NCBI GenBank assembly: GCA_012032345.1
Contig: JAAUQI010000035.1
Coordinates: 1 to 50,973 of the forward strand
Direction: 5' to 3'
Source: Leptolyngbyaceae cyanobacterium RM1_1_2
GTDB taxonomy: Bacteria; Cyanobacteriota; Cyanobacteriia; Phormidesmidales; Phormidesmidaceae
Length of the DNA stretch: 50,973 nucleotides
Made by a program: the position numbers and the translations under genes. Positions 7,997-16,794 of the stretch are shown here, in pieces. Numbering within the stretch: position 1 is the stretch's first letter; each line of letters begins with the position of its first letter. The notes below the pieces were generated by a model. The model saw only the letters and a program-made list of their open reading frames with translations, was not told the origin of the DNA and did no database searches.

Positions 7997-8365
7997 TAGC
8001 CATAGCAGTAGTCATTCAGGCTAGGACAGTCCTGACCACGGCTCGTCTGCTGTGTGAACAAGGGGCTTAAGTCCCTTGTCTTAACCTTTTTGACTTCGGT
8101 TATACCTGGCTCGAAGCAGATTGGCACTTTGTATAGCCTACAGGCCCGCCTATGCCGGTATTCAGAGCAAAATCAGCTAATTTTGCCGAAATTTTCACAA
8201 ACCTGGCGATTCGGCTGGCTTTTTTCAAATTTTCAGGGAACTCGGCCTTGGGACTTGTAATCTACGTCAGAAGGATCGACTTTCGATCACCGCTTTTAAG
8301 CTGTGAAAGACTCCTACAGCTAACGTTGGAGTCATTTGACACAATTTGACACAGAGGAGCTTTCT
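7997..8365. other. Intergenic region with a terminator-like hairpin
   Basis: I see no convincing gene in these 369 bp. Two short plus-strand frames (8054-8260 and 8152-8349) overlap one another, lack ribosome binding sites and show no protein-like composition. The hairpin at 8058-8079 is annotated separately. A promoter for the small secreted protein gene at 8366 probably lies near the end, but I cannot assign boxes with confidence. Confidence 0.5.
8058..8079 (+). terminator. Rho-independent-like terminator after yqeY
   Basis: The 22 bases form an almost perfect palindrome (ACAAGGG, CTTAAG, CCCTTGT) and are followed within 12 bases by a T-run (CTTTTT). It lies 62 bp after the yqeY stop codon and is suitably placed to end that transcript. 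Similar GGGCTTAAGTCCC palindromes are common cyanobacterial intergenic elements, so it may be a dispersed repeat used as a terminator. Confidence 0.55.
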
Positions 8366-8707
8366 ATGAAACACCTACCAATTGTAACTGGACTGCTGAG
8401 CCTGAGCCTGAGCGCTCTCAGTCTGCCGGCGCTGGCTCAGCCTCAAATTGCCAGTGGCGATCGCTACCTAGAGGACATTGACGGCGCTGAGTGTTTGGCT
8501 CGTGCCGATGGGTTTGTCAATAGCTTAGAAATTGAAACCACCGGCGGCGAAATCGACCGCACGGGCTACTTTAACGACGGCGTTTTTCGCATTCTCTGCT
8601 ACGACTACGGCACAGACAGTATGGTGATTGTTTTTGCTGCTCATGACGAATCTGGAGAAGTGGCTGCTGAGTTTGTGCGCTATGCTCTCGACTCCATTAA
8701 CTACTAG
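8366..8707 (+). CDS. Small secreted hypothetical protein, 113 aa
   Basis: Residues 1-24 form a signal peptide: MKHL, a leucine/serine-rich core, then a LPALAQP cleavage site. The mature part (about 90 aa) is acidic, with two cysteines (AECLA and ILCYDYG) that could form a disulfide, and ends DSINY. I do not recognise a family. ATG 8366 is chosen over an in-frame opening at 8336 because GAGGAGC precedes it and the signal peptide starts there. It stands alone, followed by a hairpin at 8717-8745, and converges with the dehydrogenase gene at 8804. Confidence 0.75.
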   Translation: MKHLPIVTGLLSLSLSALSLPALAQPQIASGDRYLEDIDGAECLARADGFVNSLEIETTGGEIDRTGYFNDGVFRILCYDYGTDSMVIVFAAHDESGEVAAEFVRYALDSINY

Positions 8708-8716
8708 AAATTGTAG

Positions 8717-8745
8717 GGTGTGTCACTAATCCTGCGTGACGCACC
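8717..8745. repeat. Hairpin repeat between convergent genes
   Basis: GGTGTGTCA at 8717-8725 pairs with TGACGCACC at 8737-8745 around an 11-base loop. It sits between the stop codons of two convergent genes, so it could terminate either strand. The GGGTGCGTCA/TGACGCACC pattern is a familiar dispersed repeat of cyanobacteria. Confidence 0.55.
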
Positions 8746-8803
8746 GAAGCTTGCTTAGACGCTGCGTTGGGCGGGTGCTACAGCAGACCCTGGTATTTAA
8801 AGT

Positions 8804-9604
8804 TCAGGTAGCCCGTCCCAACGCCCACTGGGTCAGCCCCGGCAGCAGGCGATAGGCTTCGGTGGCGATCGCCGCTGGCCCTACGACAATTTCGTCTTGG
8901 CGCTGGTCTACCGCTTGCCAAACAGCCTGAGCAATCTCTTCAGGCTGGCTAACCCAGCTTTGAGACAGCATTTCACCCATGCGATCGCGCTGCTGCCCTG
9001 CTTTTTGCGCATCCTCACCGCGAAACATCGCCCGTTCCATGAAGCTGCTGTTAATCACGCCGGGGTGAACGGCGGCCACATGGATGCCTTTGCCAGAGAG
9101 TTCTAGGCGCAGGGTTGCGCTCAGTCCGGTGACGGCGTATTTGCTGGTGCAGTAGGCGGTCATATTGGGCAGAGGCATTTTGCCACCAAAGGATCCCACA
9201 TTGACGATCGCACCGCTGCCCTGCTGCACCATCTGAGGCAGCACATAGTGAATGGTATGAATGTAGCCCCACAGATTAACATCTATGAGCTGATGCCAGT
9301 CGGCTAGGGTCATGTGTTCGACGCTGCCGGTCAGGCACACTCCGGCATTGTTTACCAGCACGTCAATTTGACCAAACTCAGCTAGGGCCTTATTGACTAG
9401 TGCCTCCACCTGCTCAGCCTCAGAAACATCCGTAGAGAGCGCGATCGCCTGCTGACCTCTGGCTCGAACTTCTGCGGCTACGGCCTCTAAGCGATCGAGC
9501 TGTCGCGCCGCGATCGCCACGTTATACCCCTTCTGAGCAAACAAAAGCGCGGTGGCGCGGCCACTGCCCTGGGAAGCCCCTGTGATTAGAACTGATTTTG
9601 TCAT
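8804..9604 (-). CDS. SDR family NAD(P)-dependent oxidoreductase
   Basis: A 266-aa classical short-chain dehydrogenase. The cofactor loop TGASQGSG is at residues 7-14, NNAG occurs at about 87-90 (VLVNNAGVC), the catalytic Ser is in NVGSFGG, and Tyr and Lys are in AYCTSKYAV. HPGVINSSF follows at the expected place. An Arg after the second strand (AARQLDRLE) suggests a preference for NADP(H). The substrate cannot be read from the sequence. The ATG at 9602-9604 abuts the ATG at 9605 of the neighbouring divergent frame, so the two genes share a very short control region if the rhomboid gene starts at 9686. Confidence 0.92.
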   Translation of the reverse strand: MTKSVLITGASQGSGRATALLFAQKGYNVAIAARQLDRLEAVAAEVRARGQQAIALSTDVSEAEQVEALVNKALAEFGQIDVLVNNAGVCLTGSVEHMTLADWHQLIDVNLWGYIHTIHYVLPQMVQQGSGAIVNVGSFGGKMPLPNMTAYCTSKYAVTGLSATLRLELSGKGIHVAAVHPGVINSSFMERAMFRGEDAQKAGQQRDRMGEMLSQSWVSQPEEIAQAVWQAVDQRQDEIVVGPAAIATEAYRLLPGLTQWALGRAT

Positions 9605-9685
9605 ATGGTTTTGAAGTGGCTAGATACTCAATTGTGGCGCAGGTTTCCGCAGGGCAGTATCTGTAGGGGGAATGAATCAGCAGGC

Positions 9686-10276
9686 ATGGATGCTTTGACT
9701 CAGTACGGTAGCGAGTTGACCCTGCACGCGCAGATTTTAGGCGGCATCATCACCGTTCTGTGGGGGCTGGAGCTGATTGACTCGCTGATTTTGCAGGGGG
9801 CGCTTAATCGCTACGGCATTCGCCCTAGACAGCAGGCCGGACTCAGCGGCATTGTCTTAGCGCCGCTGCTGCACGGCAGTCTCAAACACCTCTCTGCTAA
9901 CACGCTGCCGCTGGCGGTGCTGGGCTGGTTTATTTTGCTGGGCGGGGTGCGAGATTTTATTTTGGTGACGGCGGTGGTGTGGCTGGTGAGCGGGGTGGGG
10001 GTTTGGCTTTTGGGGCCACCGCGATCAAATCATATTGGCGCTAGCGGCATTGTCTTTGGCTATCTGGGCTTTTTGCTGATGCGGGGGTATGTAGAGCGCA
10101 GTCCGGGGGCGATCGCCATCGCTGTTATCACTGGTCTGCTCTATGGGGGATCGATCTGGGGGGTATTGCCTATCCGTCGGGGCCAGTCGTGGCAGGGGCA
10201 TCTGTTTGGCCTAATTGGCGGCGGACTGGCGGCTTATTATCTGGTCGATTTAAGGCAGTGGCTAGAGCAGCTTTAG
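9686..10276 (+). CDS. Rhomboid family intramembrane serine protease
   Basis: A rhomboid protease of about 196 aa. The catalytic serine lies in HIGASGIVFGYLGF (GASG), the catalytic histidine in WQGHLFGLIGG, and the conserved HLSANT of transmembrane segment 2 is also present. About six hydrophobic segments follow an amphipathic start. It cleaves membrane proteins within the lipid bilayer; the substrate is unknown. I prefer ATG 9686 (MDALTQYG) to the in-frame ATG 9605, because the extra 27 residues overlap the promoter space of the divergent dehydrogenase and are not typical of the family. The NACHT gene follows 47 bp downstream on the same strand. Confidence 0.9.
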   Translation: MDALTQYGSELTLHAQILGGIITVLWGLELIDSLILQGALNRYGIRPRQQAGLSGIVLAPLLHGSLKHLSANTLPLAVLGWFILLGGVRDFILVTAVVWLVSGVGVWLLGPPRSNHIGASGIVFGYLGFLLMRGYVERSPGAIAIAVITGLLYGGSIWGVLPIRRGQSWQGHLFGLIGGGLAAYYLVDLRQWLEQL

Positions 10277-10323
10277 AATGATGATAGGCAAGATAGGCGC
10301 TGCTGCTAGCGGCGCGATCGCTT

Positions 10324-12584
10324 ATGAGTAATCAGCCACCCACCGGATCTCTCTGGCTAGAGGAAGCTAAAAATCTGGTCAGCCAAACCCTGGTAGCCTG
10401 GGGCATCCCAGGGGCAGTGGGGCTGCTCGCTATTCACTTTGCCAGAGAAAAAGAGTGGGGAACCGCGATCGCTTGCCTGGTGGCTGCAGGCGTGCTTTGG
10501 CTGCTGCTGCGGTTCTTTAGCAAGCTCAGCCCTAGACTGGACGATTTGTTTGAATGGATTGCCAGTAACCTGGAGACTGCCGGACTCAATGCCTGGTGGA
10601 CGCTGACCGCCAACTTTAAAAAACAATACTACCAGCGGCTGATCTACGCCTATCGCAACTACCGCACCCAAGGGCTAAAAACTACAGGCCCCTTCACGCT
10701 TGATTTAGAAAAAACCTTTGTGCCTCTAGGCGTCGCCCCCGAAAGCCTCAGTCGGGCTACCGCTGCCTTAGTTCGCTCAGAAGCGGGCCAGAGCTTCACG
10801 ATCTGGGACTTCTTAGCCCGCATGGCCAGGGAACCCAGCCTGCGCCACATCGGTATTGTGGGGCCACCCGGCTCTGGCAAAACAACGCTGCTGGAGTTTA
10901 TTGCCCTAGCTTACGCCCAAAATACCTACCGACAGCAAAACCCCAGAGCGCCCCGGCTGGTGCCTGTGGTGATCTATCTGCGGCAGGTGTGGGAAGAAAT
11001 TGTCACGGGCGATCGCCCACCTTAATTGATCTAATTCAGCATCAGTTTCAGCATCAAGACAGTCTCCAGGGACTCAGCCCCTCCCCTGGCTGGTTTGCCG
11101 AGCAGCTCCGACGGGGGCACTGCCTGATCATGCTCGACGGCCTAGACGAAGTTGCTGAAGCCCCCCACCGTCGCCAGGTCAGCGCCTGGGTCAATCAGCA
11201 AATTCGCACCCATCCCCAAACGCCATTTTTAATTACCTCCCGACCGTTCGGCTACCGCGCCGCCCCGGTTGAAGAAGTCAAAACGCTGCTGCAGATCAAG
11301 CCGTTTACGCTAGCGCAGGTAGAGCAGTTTATTCATAGCTGGTATCAGCAAAACGAGATTCGCGCCCAGAACCGTGAGGACGCCGGGGTGCAGCGCGACG
11401 CCAGCTCTAAAGCCAAAGACCTGATCAGGCGGATAAAAATCACCCCTGCGATCGCGTCAATGGCAACCAACCCGCTGCTGCTAACCATGATTGCTACAGT
11501 GCATAACTACCGGGGGGCGCTGCCGGGGCGGCGAGTTGAGCTGTATAGCGAAATTTGCGATGTGCTGCTAGGGCGACGACAGGAAGCTAAAAATATGTCT
11601 GATGGTCTGAGCGCTGCGCAAAAACAAGCAGTATTGCAAAAGATTGCCCTCAACCGCATGACCAAAAAAAACCTGGAGTTCAAAACTGTGATCGGGATGC
11701 TTTTAATTCGAGAAAAGCTAGAGACAGTCACGGGGGGCACAATGGAGCCAGATATTTTTCTCAAGCAGATCGAAAACGTCAGCGGTTTGATCACCGAAAA
11801 AGAAGAAGGTATCTATCAGTTTGCGCACAAAAGCTTTCAAGAATATTTGGCGGCAGTTGAAATTAAAGAACGCCAGCAAGAATACATCCTGACTCGCAAC
11901 ATTGAGGATGTCTGGTGGGAAGAAACTATTCGTCTCTATGCCGCCCAAAATGATGCCAGCACTCTAATCTGGGCCGCCCTCCAACGCCGCGATAGTGAAA
12001 ATGCGGTTTATGCCCTCACCCTGGCCTATGACTGTTTAGCAGAAGGCTTGAGCGTTCAGGCTGATATGCGTCAGGAACTCGAAGCGGTCTTAGATCGCGG
12101 TTTAGAATCAGCTGACCCCGATATCTTTAAGCTGGCGGCTGAGGTCAAACTCACCCGCCGCCTCAAGAATCTGCTCCGCATTGACGAAAAAACCGAAATT
12201 GATATGGGTCTGATTACCTGCGCTGAATATCAGCTCTTTGTTGACGACATGAAGGCCATAGGTGACTCCAGACAGCCCGAGGACTGGAGCGGCGAAGGCT
12301 TCCCACCTGGCACAGCCCAGCAGCCCGTCTCAGGCGTCGGTGCTGACGATGCTGGAGCATTTTGTGACTGGCTCACCCAGCGATCAAACGATATTGGCGA
12401 CAGGTTTATGGAACGAGATGCGGCAATTTTTGTAGGCAACTTAAAAGTGCGGCTGCCACAGCTCAATGAAGCGCAAAGATACCCAATTGAGCTGCAAAAT
12501 ATGGGCTACTGGGTCAGGCAGAAAGACGCAGAAGGTCTTCGCATTGTCAGAGAGCGCGTCAGCAATACCAGTTCTGAGTTTTAA
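10324..12584 (+). CDS. Membrane-anchored NACHT NTPase (bacterial NLR-like), frame interrupted
   Basis: Two frames (10324-11025 and 10989-12584) make one protein of about 753 aa if one base is added near 11018-11023. Residues 24-64 hold two hydrophobic segments. Walker A, GPPGSGKTT, is at 180-188. After the break come Walker B (LIMLDGLDEV), the sensor region SRPFGYR, the NACHT winged-helix region, and HKSFQEYLAA. The last 120 or so residues resemble a formylglycine-generating-enzyme-like (SUMF1) domain, shortened and without an obvious active site (ITCAEYQLF, AFCDWLTQR, RLPQLNEAQRYP). Such NACHT proteins are abundant in cyanobacteria; some bacterial NACHTs act in antiphage defence, others are of unknown role. 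The break may be a sequencing deletion, a mutation, or less likely programmed. Confidence 0.82.
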
Positions 12585-12617
12585 GTGTTCAATTTTGAGT
12601 TTCGGCACTCCTGCATG

Positions 12618-12713
12618 TATAGCAAACCGCAGTTTGGTTAGGACAACTCAAATCGCTGAATCTTTACATGACCAGCATCCTATTCATCCTTCATCCTTCA
12701 TCCTTTCGCTATA
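12618..12713 (+). repeat. Dispersed repeat, copy 2, with heptamer array
   Basis: This is the second copy of the element at 7399-7501. It starts TATAGCAAACCGCAGTTTGG and ends CTTTCGCTATA. In this copy the internal part is a clean run of three ATCCTTC heptamers, like the short tandem repeats known in cyanobacteria. The ends are inverted repeats, giving a MITE-like outline. It lies between the convergent NACHT and asparaginase genes. Confidence 0.8.
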
Positions 12714-12761
12714 CGAAGTCAAACTAGAGCCAATATGTTCAAGCCGCAGGATTGATTGTGG

Positions 12762-13715
12762 CTAGAGCATTTCGATTTCGCCAATAACGTCAAGCCGCTT
12801 AAAGTCGCCTAAAACCAGATAGGTTTCTGCTAAATTTTCAGCGATCGCAGGTGTAATCCAGCCCAGCTGTTTGAGCAGATGAACCGCCACGGCATATTTA
12901 GCCCGCCGGGTACCGTCCATAACCTTGATCGCCAATCCTAACCCTGAACCAATCTGCCCCACGCACTGAATGCCCTCAGCCCCTGATTTGCTGACAATTT
13001 CGCCTGCTGCCAGCCGCATCACATCAGTATCAAACGCTTCTTGCCCAGCCACTAGGGTGGGATAGCTGGTCATCGCTCGGACAATGCGCTCCATATCAAC
13101 GCTATCGCCTGAGGCCAGCTTGGCAAATAGAGTGGCCATCTGAGCAATTTGCATAAAGTAGGTCGGTGCGCCACAGTCATCGTGGGCGCAGATAAACTCG
13201 TCAGCGGGCATTGCTAGCAGTTCGGCAATCTGATTGACAATTAGCTGCTGCAGCGGATGCTTGCGTTGCAGATAGGTATTGAGTGGCCATTTACGCTGCT
13301 GGCAAACCGCTAACATGCCAGCGTGCTTGCCTGAGCAGTTGTTTTGCAAGGGGCTGCTTTTGCCTTCTGGCACCGGACACTGTAGCATCGACGGGTCAAC
13401 ATCGCTGCGCCAGAGCACATTGAAAACCTGTCGCACCTGCTCTATTGAGCCTCGGTGAGAGCTGCAAATAATCGCCAGGTCTCGATCGCTAAGACCATAG
13501 CGCTCTAGAGTTCCTGTTTTGGTCACTGACAGGGCTTGGAAAGGCTTCAGCGCAGAGCGGATAAAGGTCGCCGTTTCAGCATTGCCTGCAACCGATAAGA
13601 CCCGCCCCCGACGATCGCAGACGGCTGCCTGAGCGCGATGAACTGATTCTGGAATGCCTTCGCGCAGCAGCTGCACTTTAATTTCTGCGGTGTGAGTTCG
13701 CTTAGCCTGGGCCAT
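12762..13715 (-). CDS. Asparaginase (asparaginase II/AnsA type)
   Basis: A 317-aa protein of the asparaginase_II family (Rhizobium etli type), which hydrolyses L-asparagine to aspartate and ammonia. Family blocks seen: LREGIPESVHRAQAAV at the N terminus, FIRSALKPFQAL, SSHRGS near residue 88, NNCSGKHAGML, and IVSKSGAEG before GSGLGLAIKV. These include the nucleophile and zinc-binding regions known for this fold, though I cannot verify each residue. No signal peptide is present, so it is cytoplasmic. It is the last gene of a minus-strand run with the CGLD27-like protein, rsfS and yqeK, an order common in cyanobacteria. It lies 42 bp after the CGLD27-like gene. Confidence 0.92.
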   Translation of the reverse strand: MAQAKRTHTAEIKVQLLREGIPESVHRAQAAVCDRRGRVLSVAGNAETATFIRSALKPFQALSVTKTGTLERYGLSDRDLAIICSSHRGSIEQVRQVFNVLWRSDVDPSMLQCPVPEGKSSPLQNNCSGKHAGMLAVCQQRKWPLNTYLQRKHPLQQLIVNQIAELLAMPADEFICAHDDCGAPTYFMQIAQMATLFAKLASGDSVDMERIVRAMTSYPTLVAGQEAFDTDVMRLAAGEIVSKSGAEGIQCVGQIGSGLGLAIKVMDGTRRAKYAVAVHLLKQLGWITPAIAENLAETYLVLGDFKRLDVIGEIEML

Positions 13716-13757
13716 AGCTAAAGCTCTTATATGCGGGTTTCATAAGCGTGATCACCT

Positions 13758-14270
13758 CTATACAAACTGCCAGATTAGCCCGCCTGCCAGCAGGCAGCTA
13801 GCCAAAATTCCCAGCGATGCCTGAATGCGCTTGAGCAGGGGCTGTACCTGATAGTCTACAATCAGGCGATCGCGGCTGGCGACCTCATCGGGTTTTAGCC
13901 ACACCTGGCCGTCATACCAGCCCGATTCTTCGTAGGGTACGGTTTTAGCTTTGAGCCGATTGCCGACGTGAATCCAGCCAACATAAAGCTGTAGCAGTGC
14001 TAACACGGGCAGTAACACTGCGCCTGCCGCACTGCTGAGCAAAAATTTCAGCAGCGCCTTGCTGGGCGGAAAACTAGCTGCTGAGACGGGGCCGCTAATA
14101 GTCCAGCTCACCAGCCAGAGAATTAAAATCGGCAAAATGAAACCTTGTAAATCGCGTACTGCCCAGCTATAGAACCAGGAACCGCGAATGTCTTGATACT
14201 CGTTGATAGGCTGCTGCTCAGAGGGAACCGGACAGCGGGTAGACCTGGATTTCATAGAATTCAAGGGCAT
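13758..14270 (-). CDS. CGLD27-like membrane protein
   Basis: A 170-aa protein of the family 'conserved in the green lineage and diatoms 27'. The N-terminal motif CPVPSEQQPINEY is diagnostic. It has three or four hydrophobic segments: about 42-60, 72-95, and a C-terminal one ending WQFV. A central soluble stretch carries GWYDGQVWLKP. The start could be ATG 14270 or five codons later (MKSRSTRCPVP). In plants the homologue has been linked to iron homeostasis in plastids; the function in cyanobacteria is not known. It lies between rsfS (59-bp gap) and the asparaginase gene, as in many cyanobacterial genomes. Confidence 0.88.
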   Translation of the reverse strand: MPLNSMKSRSTRCPVPSEQQPINEYQDIRGSWFYSWAVRDLQGFILPILILWLVSWTISGPVSAASFPPSKALLKFLLSSAAGAVLLPVLALLQLYVGWIHVGNRLKAKTVPYEESGWYDGQVWLKPDEVASRDRLIVDYQVQPLLKRIQASLGILASCLLAGGLIWQFV

Positions 14271-14328
14271 CGAGACAAACCAGACAGAGCAGTGAACAGT
14301 TATTCTTTATTTCTCAAAATAAAGAAAA

Positions 14329-14787
14329 TTAGCGCAGGTGACTTCTAGCGGGGGCTATGACGGGTTCAAAGGGAATCTCTTGAGCATGACCCCAAAACGC
14401 TTCGAGATCGTAAAACTCGCGCTCCTGAGGCAAAAAGATATGAACAATCACCTCACCATAATCCTGCAAAATCCAGCTGCTTTCGCTGGTGCCTTCGGTA
14501 CGCAGAGGTCGGCGCTGCCAGTTTTGCTCAATTTTTTCTTCAATTGAACGAGCGATCGCCCTTACCTGCACATTTGAGAAACCAGTCGCAATCACAAAAA
14601 AGTCGGCCAGGTAAGAAATATCAGCAACTTGCAGAATCTTGATGTTGCCTGCCTTGCGATCGTCAGCCGCCTGAGCAATGTCAGTCGCCAGCTGCCTAGC
14701 CGTTATTAAAGAAGCCACATCAGTGACAGAATCAGCTGCGGGCATTGCCAGTCGTTCAGTCGGGAAAAAATTAGGACGGTTTGTCAT
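14329..14787 (-). CDS. rsfS: Ribosome silencing factor RsfS
   Basis: A RsfS/YbeB/Iojap protein of about 152 aa, which binds ribosomal protein uL14 and blocks subunit joining when nutrients run low. The family core is clear: [28 protein letters not shown], then [14 protein letters not shown] and [13 protein letters not shown]. The cyanobacterial N-terminal extension of about 30 residues is present. ATG 14787 is used as the start; an upstream TTG at 14817 would add ten residues. It lies directly downstream of yqeK on the minus strand, the usual pairing. Confidence 0.94.
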   Translation of the reverse strand: MTNRPNFFPTERLAMPAADSVTDVASLITARQLATDIAQAADDRKAGNIKILQVADISYLADFFVIATGFSNVQVRAIARSIEEKIEQNWQRRPLRTEGTSESSWILQDYGEVIVHIFLPQEREFYDLEAFWGHAQEIPFEPVIAPARSHLR

Positions 14788-14842
14788 TAAAGCTATATTT
14801 CCTCCAGCTCTAGGCAAAGAATTTAATCAAAAAAACAGTCAG

Positions 14843-15454
14843 CTAAGCAGACAAGGTTGAGTTTAGAGCCTGACTAGCCTGTAGAAACCAGTTGCGGGTA
14901 CAGATAGCGCGGGGATGAATCAGCTTTCTCGATTGGAGCAGCTGGATGAGGGTATATTCACAAGTTTCGTAAACGGCATGAGATAAATTTTCGTAACATA
15001 GCTGCCGGAGCCGATTCAGGTCGCTCTGTTGCCCGCGACCGGGTTCTAGGGAGTCTGCTAGAAAAACTACGCAGCTCACCCCATCCATGTGGGCTGCCCC
15101 TAGCGTATGGTTACGAATAGCCGCTAAGACTACAGGATCTGTAATGCCAAACTCCTCTTCTGCCACAATAGCGCCAATTTCTGCGTGGAGCAGGTGAGGA
15201 TGGGCCGCCTCAACCGGGTCAAGGTTGAGGTTAGCCTGCTGAGCCATCTGCAAAAGGCGCTCCGGCTGGAAATATTTGGCTAGGTCGTGCATGAGGCCAG
15301 CCTGCGCCGCCGCTTCAGCGTCAAGTTTGTGATGCTGAGCTAGCTCAACAGCTAGTTTTTCGACCCGCAAAACGTGCTTGATTCTGGGCTTTGGTAAATT
15401 TTCATCCAGCCAGATCAAGACCTGTTCTCGCAGGCGGCTAGAAAAACTTGTCAT
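14843..15454 (-). CDS. yqeK: YqeK family HD-domain hydrolase
   Basis: A 203-aa HD-superfamily phosphohydrolase of the YqeK family, known as a symmetrical diadenosine tetraphosphate (Ap4A) hydrolase. The metal-binding HD motif is in GLMHDLAKYF (about residues 52-61). Earlier H residues occur in RIKHVLRVEKLA, and later family blocks are NHTLGA and FLADSLEPGR. There is no signal peptide. It heads the minus-strand run yqeK-rsfS-CGLD27-asparaginase. A 164-bp spacer separates it from the divergent gene at 15619. Confidence 0.92.
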   Translation of the reverse strand: MTSFSSRLREQVLIWLDENLPKPRIKHVLRVEKLAVELAQHHKLDAEAAAQAGLMHDLAKYFQPERLLQMAQQANLNLDPVEAAHPHLLHAEIGAIVAEEEFGITDPVVLAAIRNHTLGAAHMDGVSCVVFLADSLEPGRGQQSDLNRLRQLCYENLSHAVYETCEYTLIQLLQSRKLIHPRAICTRNWFLQASQALNSTLSA

Positions 15455-15618
15455 ACTGCCTTGTCATACTGTGAAGAATCTAGAGGGCCTTCGCTACCTT
15501 GCTGAAGCCATTGTAAACGATGTTTTTGTAGAAGCGTTTTGAGTACTGTTGCAAAGTATAGACCTCCAGTAGACTAAGTCCAGCCGTCGTAGATTAAGCC
15601 GCCGAGGATGAAAATACC

Positions 15619-16323
15619 ATGACTTCGTTTTTGACTGCCAATGTGCTCTTAGGGTTTTTGATGGGGTTATTAGTTGCTCTAATTGTTTACTGGCAGCAGC
15701 AGCAGCGAATTCGTAAGCAAAAAACACTGCTACAGCAGCTACAGCAGCAGTCTGAACAGCGCGACCAAACGCAGCAACAGCATCTCAGCGACAGCTCTCA
15801 ACAGCTTCGCCAAAGCCATAAAGCTGAGCTAGCTCAAATGATCGAACACTACCAGGATCAGCTAACCAAGCGGGTTGAACAGGTGCGAGAAGAATACGAA
15901 GCTCGCATTGAGGTGATGCAGCTAGCTCAGTCCCCAAGGGTGCATCAGCCTGACCTCGACCCGACAGACTGGCCCGATGAGCCTGATTTTGTCACTGCAC
16001 TAGATGGTTCAGTCGAAGCAGAACCAGTTGTAGAGTCCGCTGTAGTCAGCAGTGAACCGACAGCAGCTTTCGTTACTTCAGAGGCTTTGCAGACCCAGTC
16101 TGCTTTGATTCAAACTCAGGTCACCACAGCTTTGCAGGAGTTTCAGCAAGACTTCGACAGCCAGCTAGCAGAAAAATTAAAGCAGCAGCAGCGTCTGCTA
16201 GTGCAGCAAATTACCGATTTTAAGCAGGCTTACGACGGCAGGCTTAGATCCCTTAGGCAGCTCATTGAGGCCAAATCCCAGGCTCCCTCTCCTCATTCCA
16301 ATGCCAGTACAGAAATTTATTAG
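15619..16323 (+). CDS. Single-span membrane protein with coiled coil, 234 aa
   Basis: I do not recognise a named family. Residues 8-25 form one transmembrane segment (LLGFLMGLLVALIVYW). It is followed by a Gln-rich coiled coil (about 26-108, with many QQ and QLQQ steps), an acidic Pro/Val-rich linker (about 115-150), and a second predicted coiled coil (about 165-215). The topology suggests an inner-membrane-anchored protein with a long cytoplasmic or periplasmic rod. It is divergent from yqeK. The last codons and the following bases contain a tandem copy of TTTATTAGGCCA, so the stop region is repeated. Confidence 0.75.
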   Translation: MTSFLTANVLLGFLMGLLVALIVYWQQQQRIRKQKTLLQQLQQQSEQRDQTQQQHLSDSSQQLRQSHKAELAQMIEHYQDQLTKRVEQVREEYEARIEVMQLAQSPRVHQPDLDPTDWPDEPDFVTALDGSVEAEPVVESAVVSSEPTAAFVTSEALQTQSALIQTQVTTALQEFQQDFDSQLAEKLKQQQRLLVQQITDFKQAYDGRLRSLRQLIEAKSQAPSPHSNASTEIY

Positions 16324-16794
16324 GCCAGTTTATTAGGCCAATGGGCTGCTTTCGACGCGATCGCCCGCTGCTTGATACTTCGTTACAGGACTGTTGCTTT
16401 TCTTAGCATAAAAATATTTCGACTCTAAGCTTAACCCCCGAGCTGACTGGTCTGCCAGTACGGTTCGGGGCGATCGCACTTTGCTATAGCCTAAATGGTT
16501 GTAAACCAGTCTTCGCGCTGCCGCTGCTCTCCCTAGCCTGATTTCGTTGCCCTTGTCTGTCCTGAGTCTGTCTGAGCACGTTTTTTGGGCAAACCAGCCG
16601 AGCAAGCTGCGGGTAAATTCGCGTTGCTATCGTTTGCGCAACCCGCTACGCTATAGCAGCTACAGTCTCGGCGATTTGCTATTTTGAATTAATCCACTTT
16701 TGAATTAATCAGTGTCATGGGGCTGTGGCGTATTCTTTGAGAGATTTTTCACAAGCTGAAAATCTGCCTGGCAAAACTTTAGTGCGGAGGCGCT
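16324..16794. other. 471-bp intergenic region with small direct repeats
   Basis: No gene can be supported here. A reverse frame at 16333-16605 lacks family resemblance and a ribosome binding site. The stretch holds a tandem TTTATTAGGCCA at its start and two copies of TTTTGAATTAATC (16682-16694 and 16698-16710) with a 16-bp period. The latter lie about 90 bp upstream of the next gene and could be a binding site for its regulation. Confidence 0.5.

Noticed and set aside
8054-8349. Two plus-strand open frames after yqeY
   Set aside because: They overlap the terminator hairpin and each other and have no similarity to known proteins.
9605-9685. Longer N terminus for the rhomboid protease
   Set aside because: It abuts the divergent dehydrogenase start and adds 27 residues with no family support; ATG 9686 fits better.
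12466-12765. Plus-strand 99-aa frame at the end of the NACHT gene
   Set aside because: It runs out of frame through the end of the NACHT gene and then through the dispersed repeat; the shared 'VRTTQIAE' string with the 7415 frame comes only from that repeat.
16333-16605. Minus-strand 90-aa open frame in the spacer before the secreted protein gene
   Set aside because: No ribosome binding site, no protein-like composition, and it overlaps a HIP1 site and repeats.
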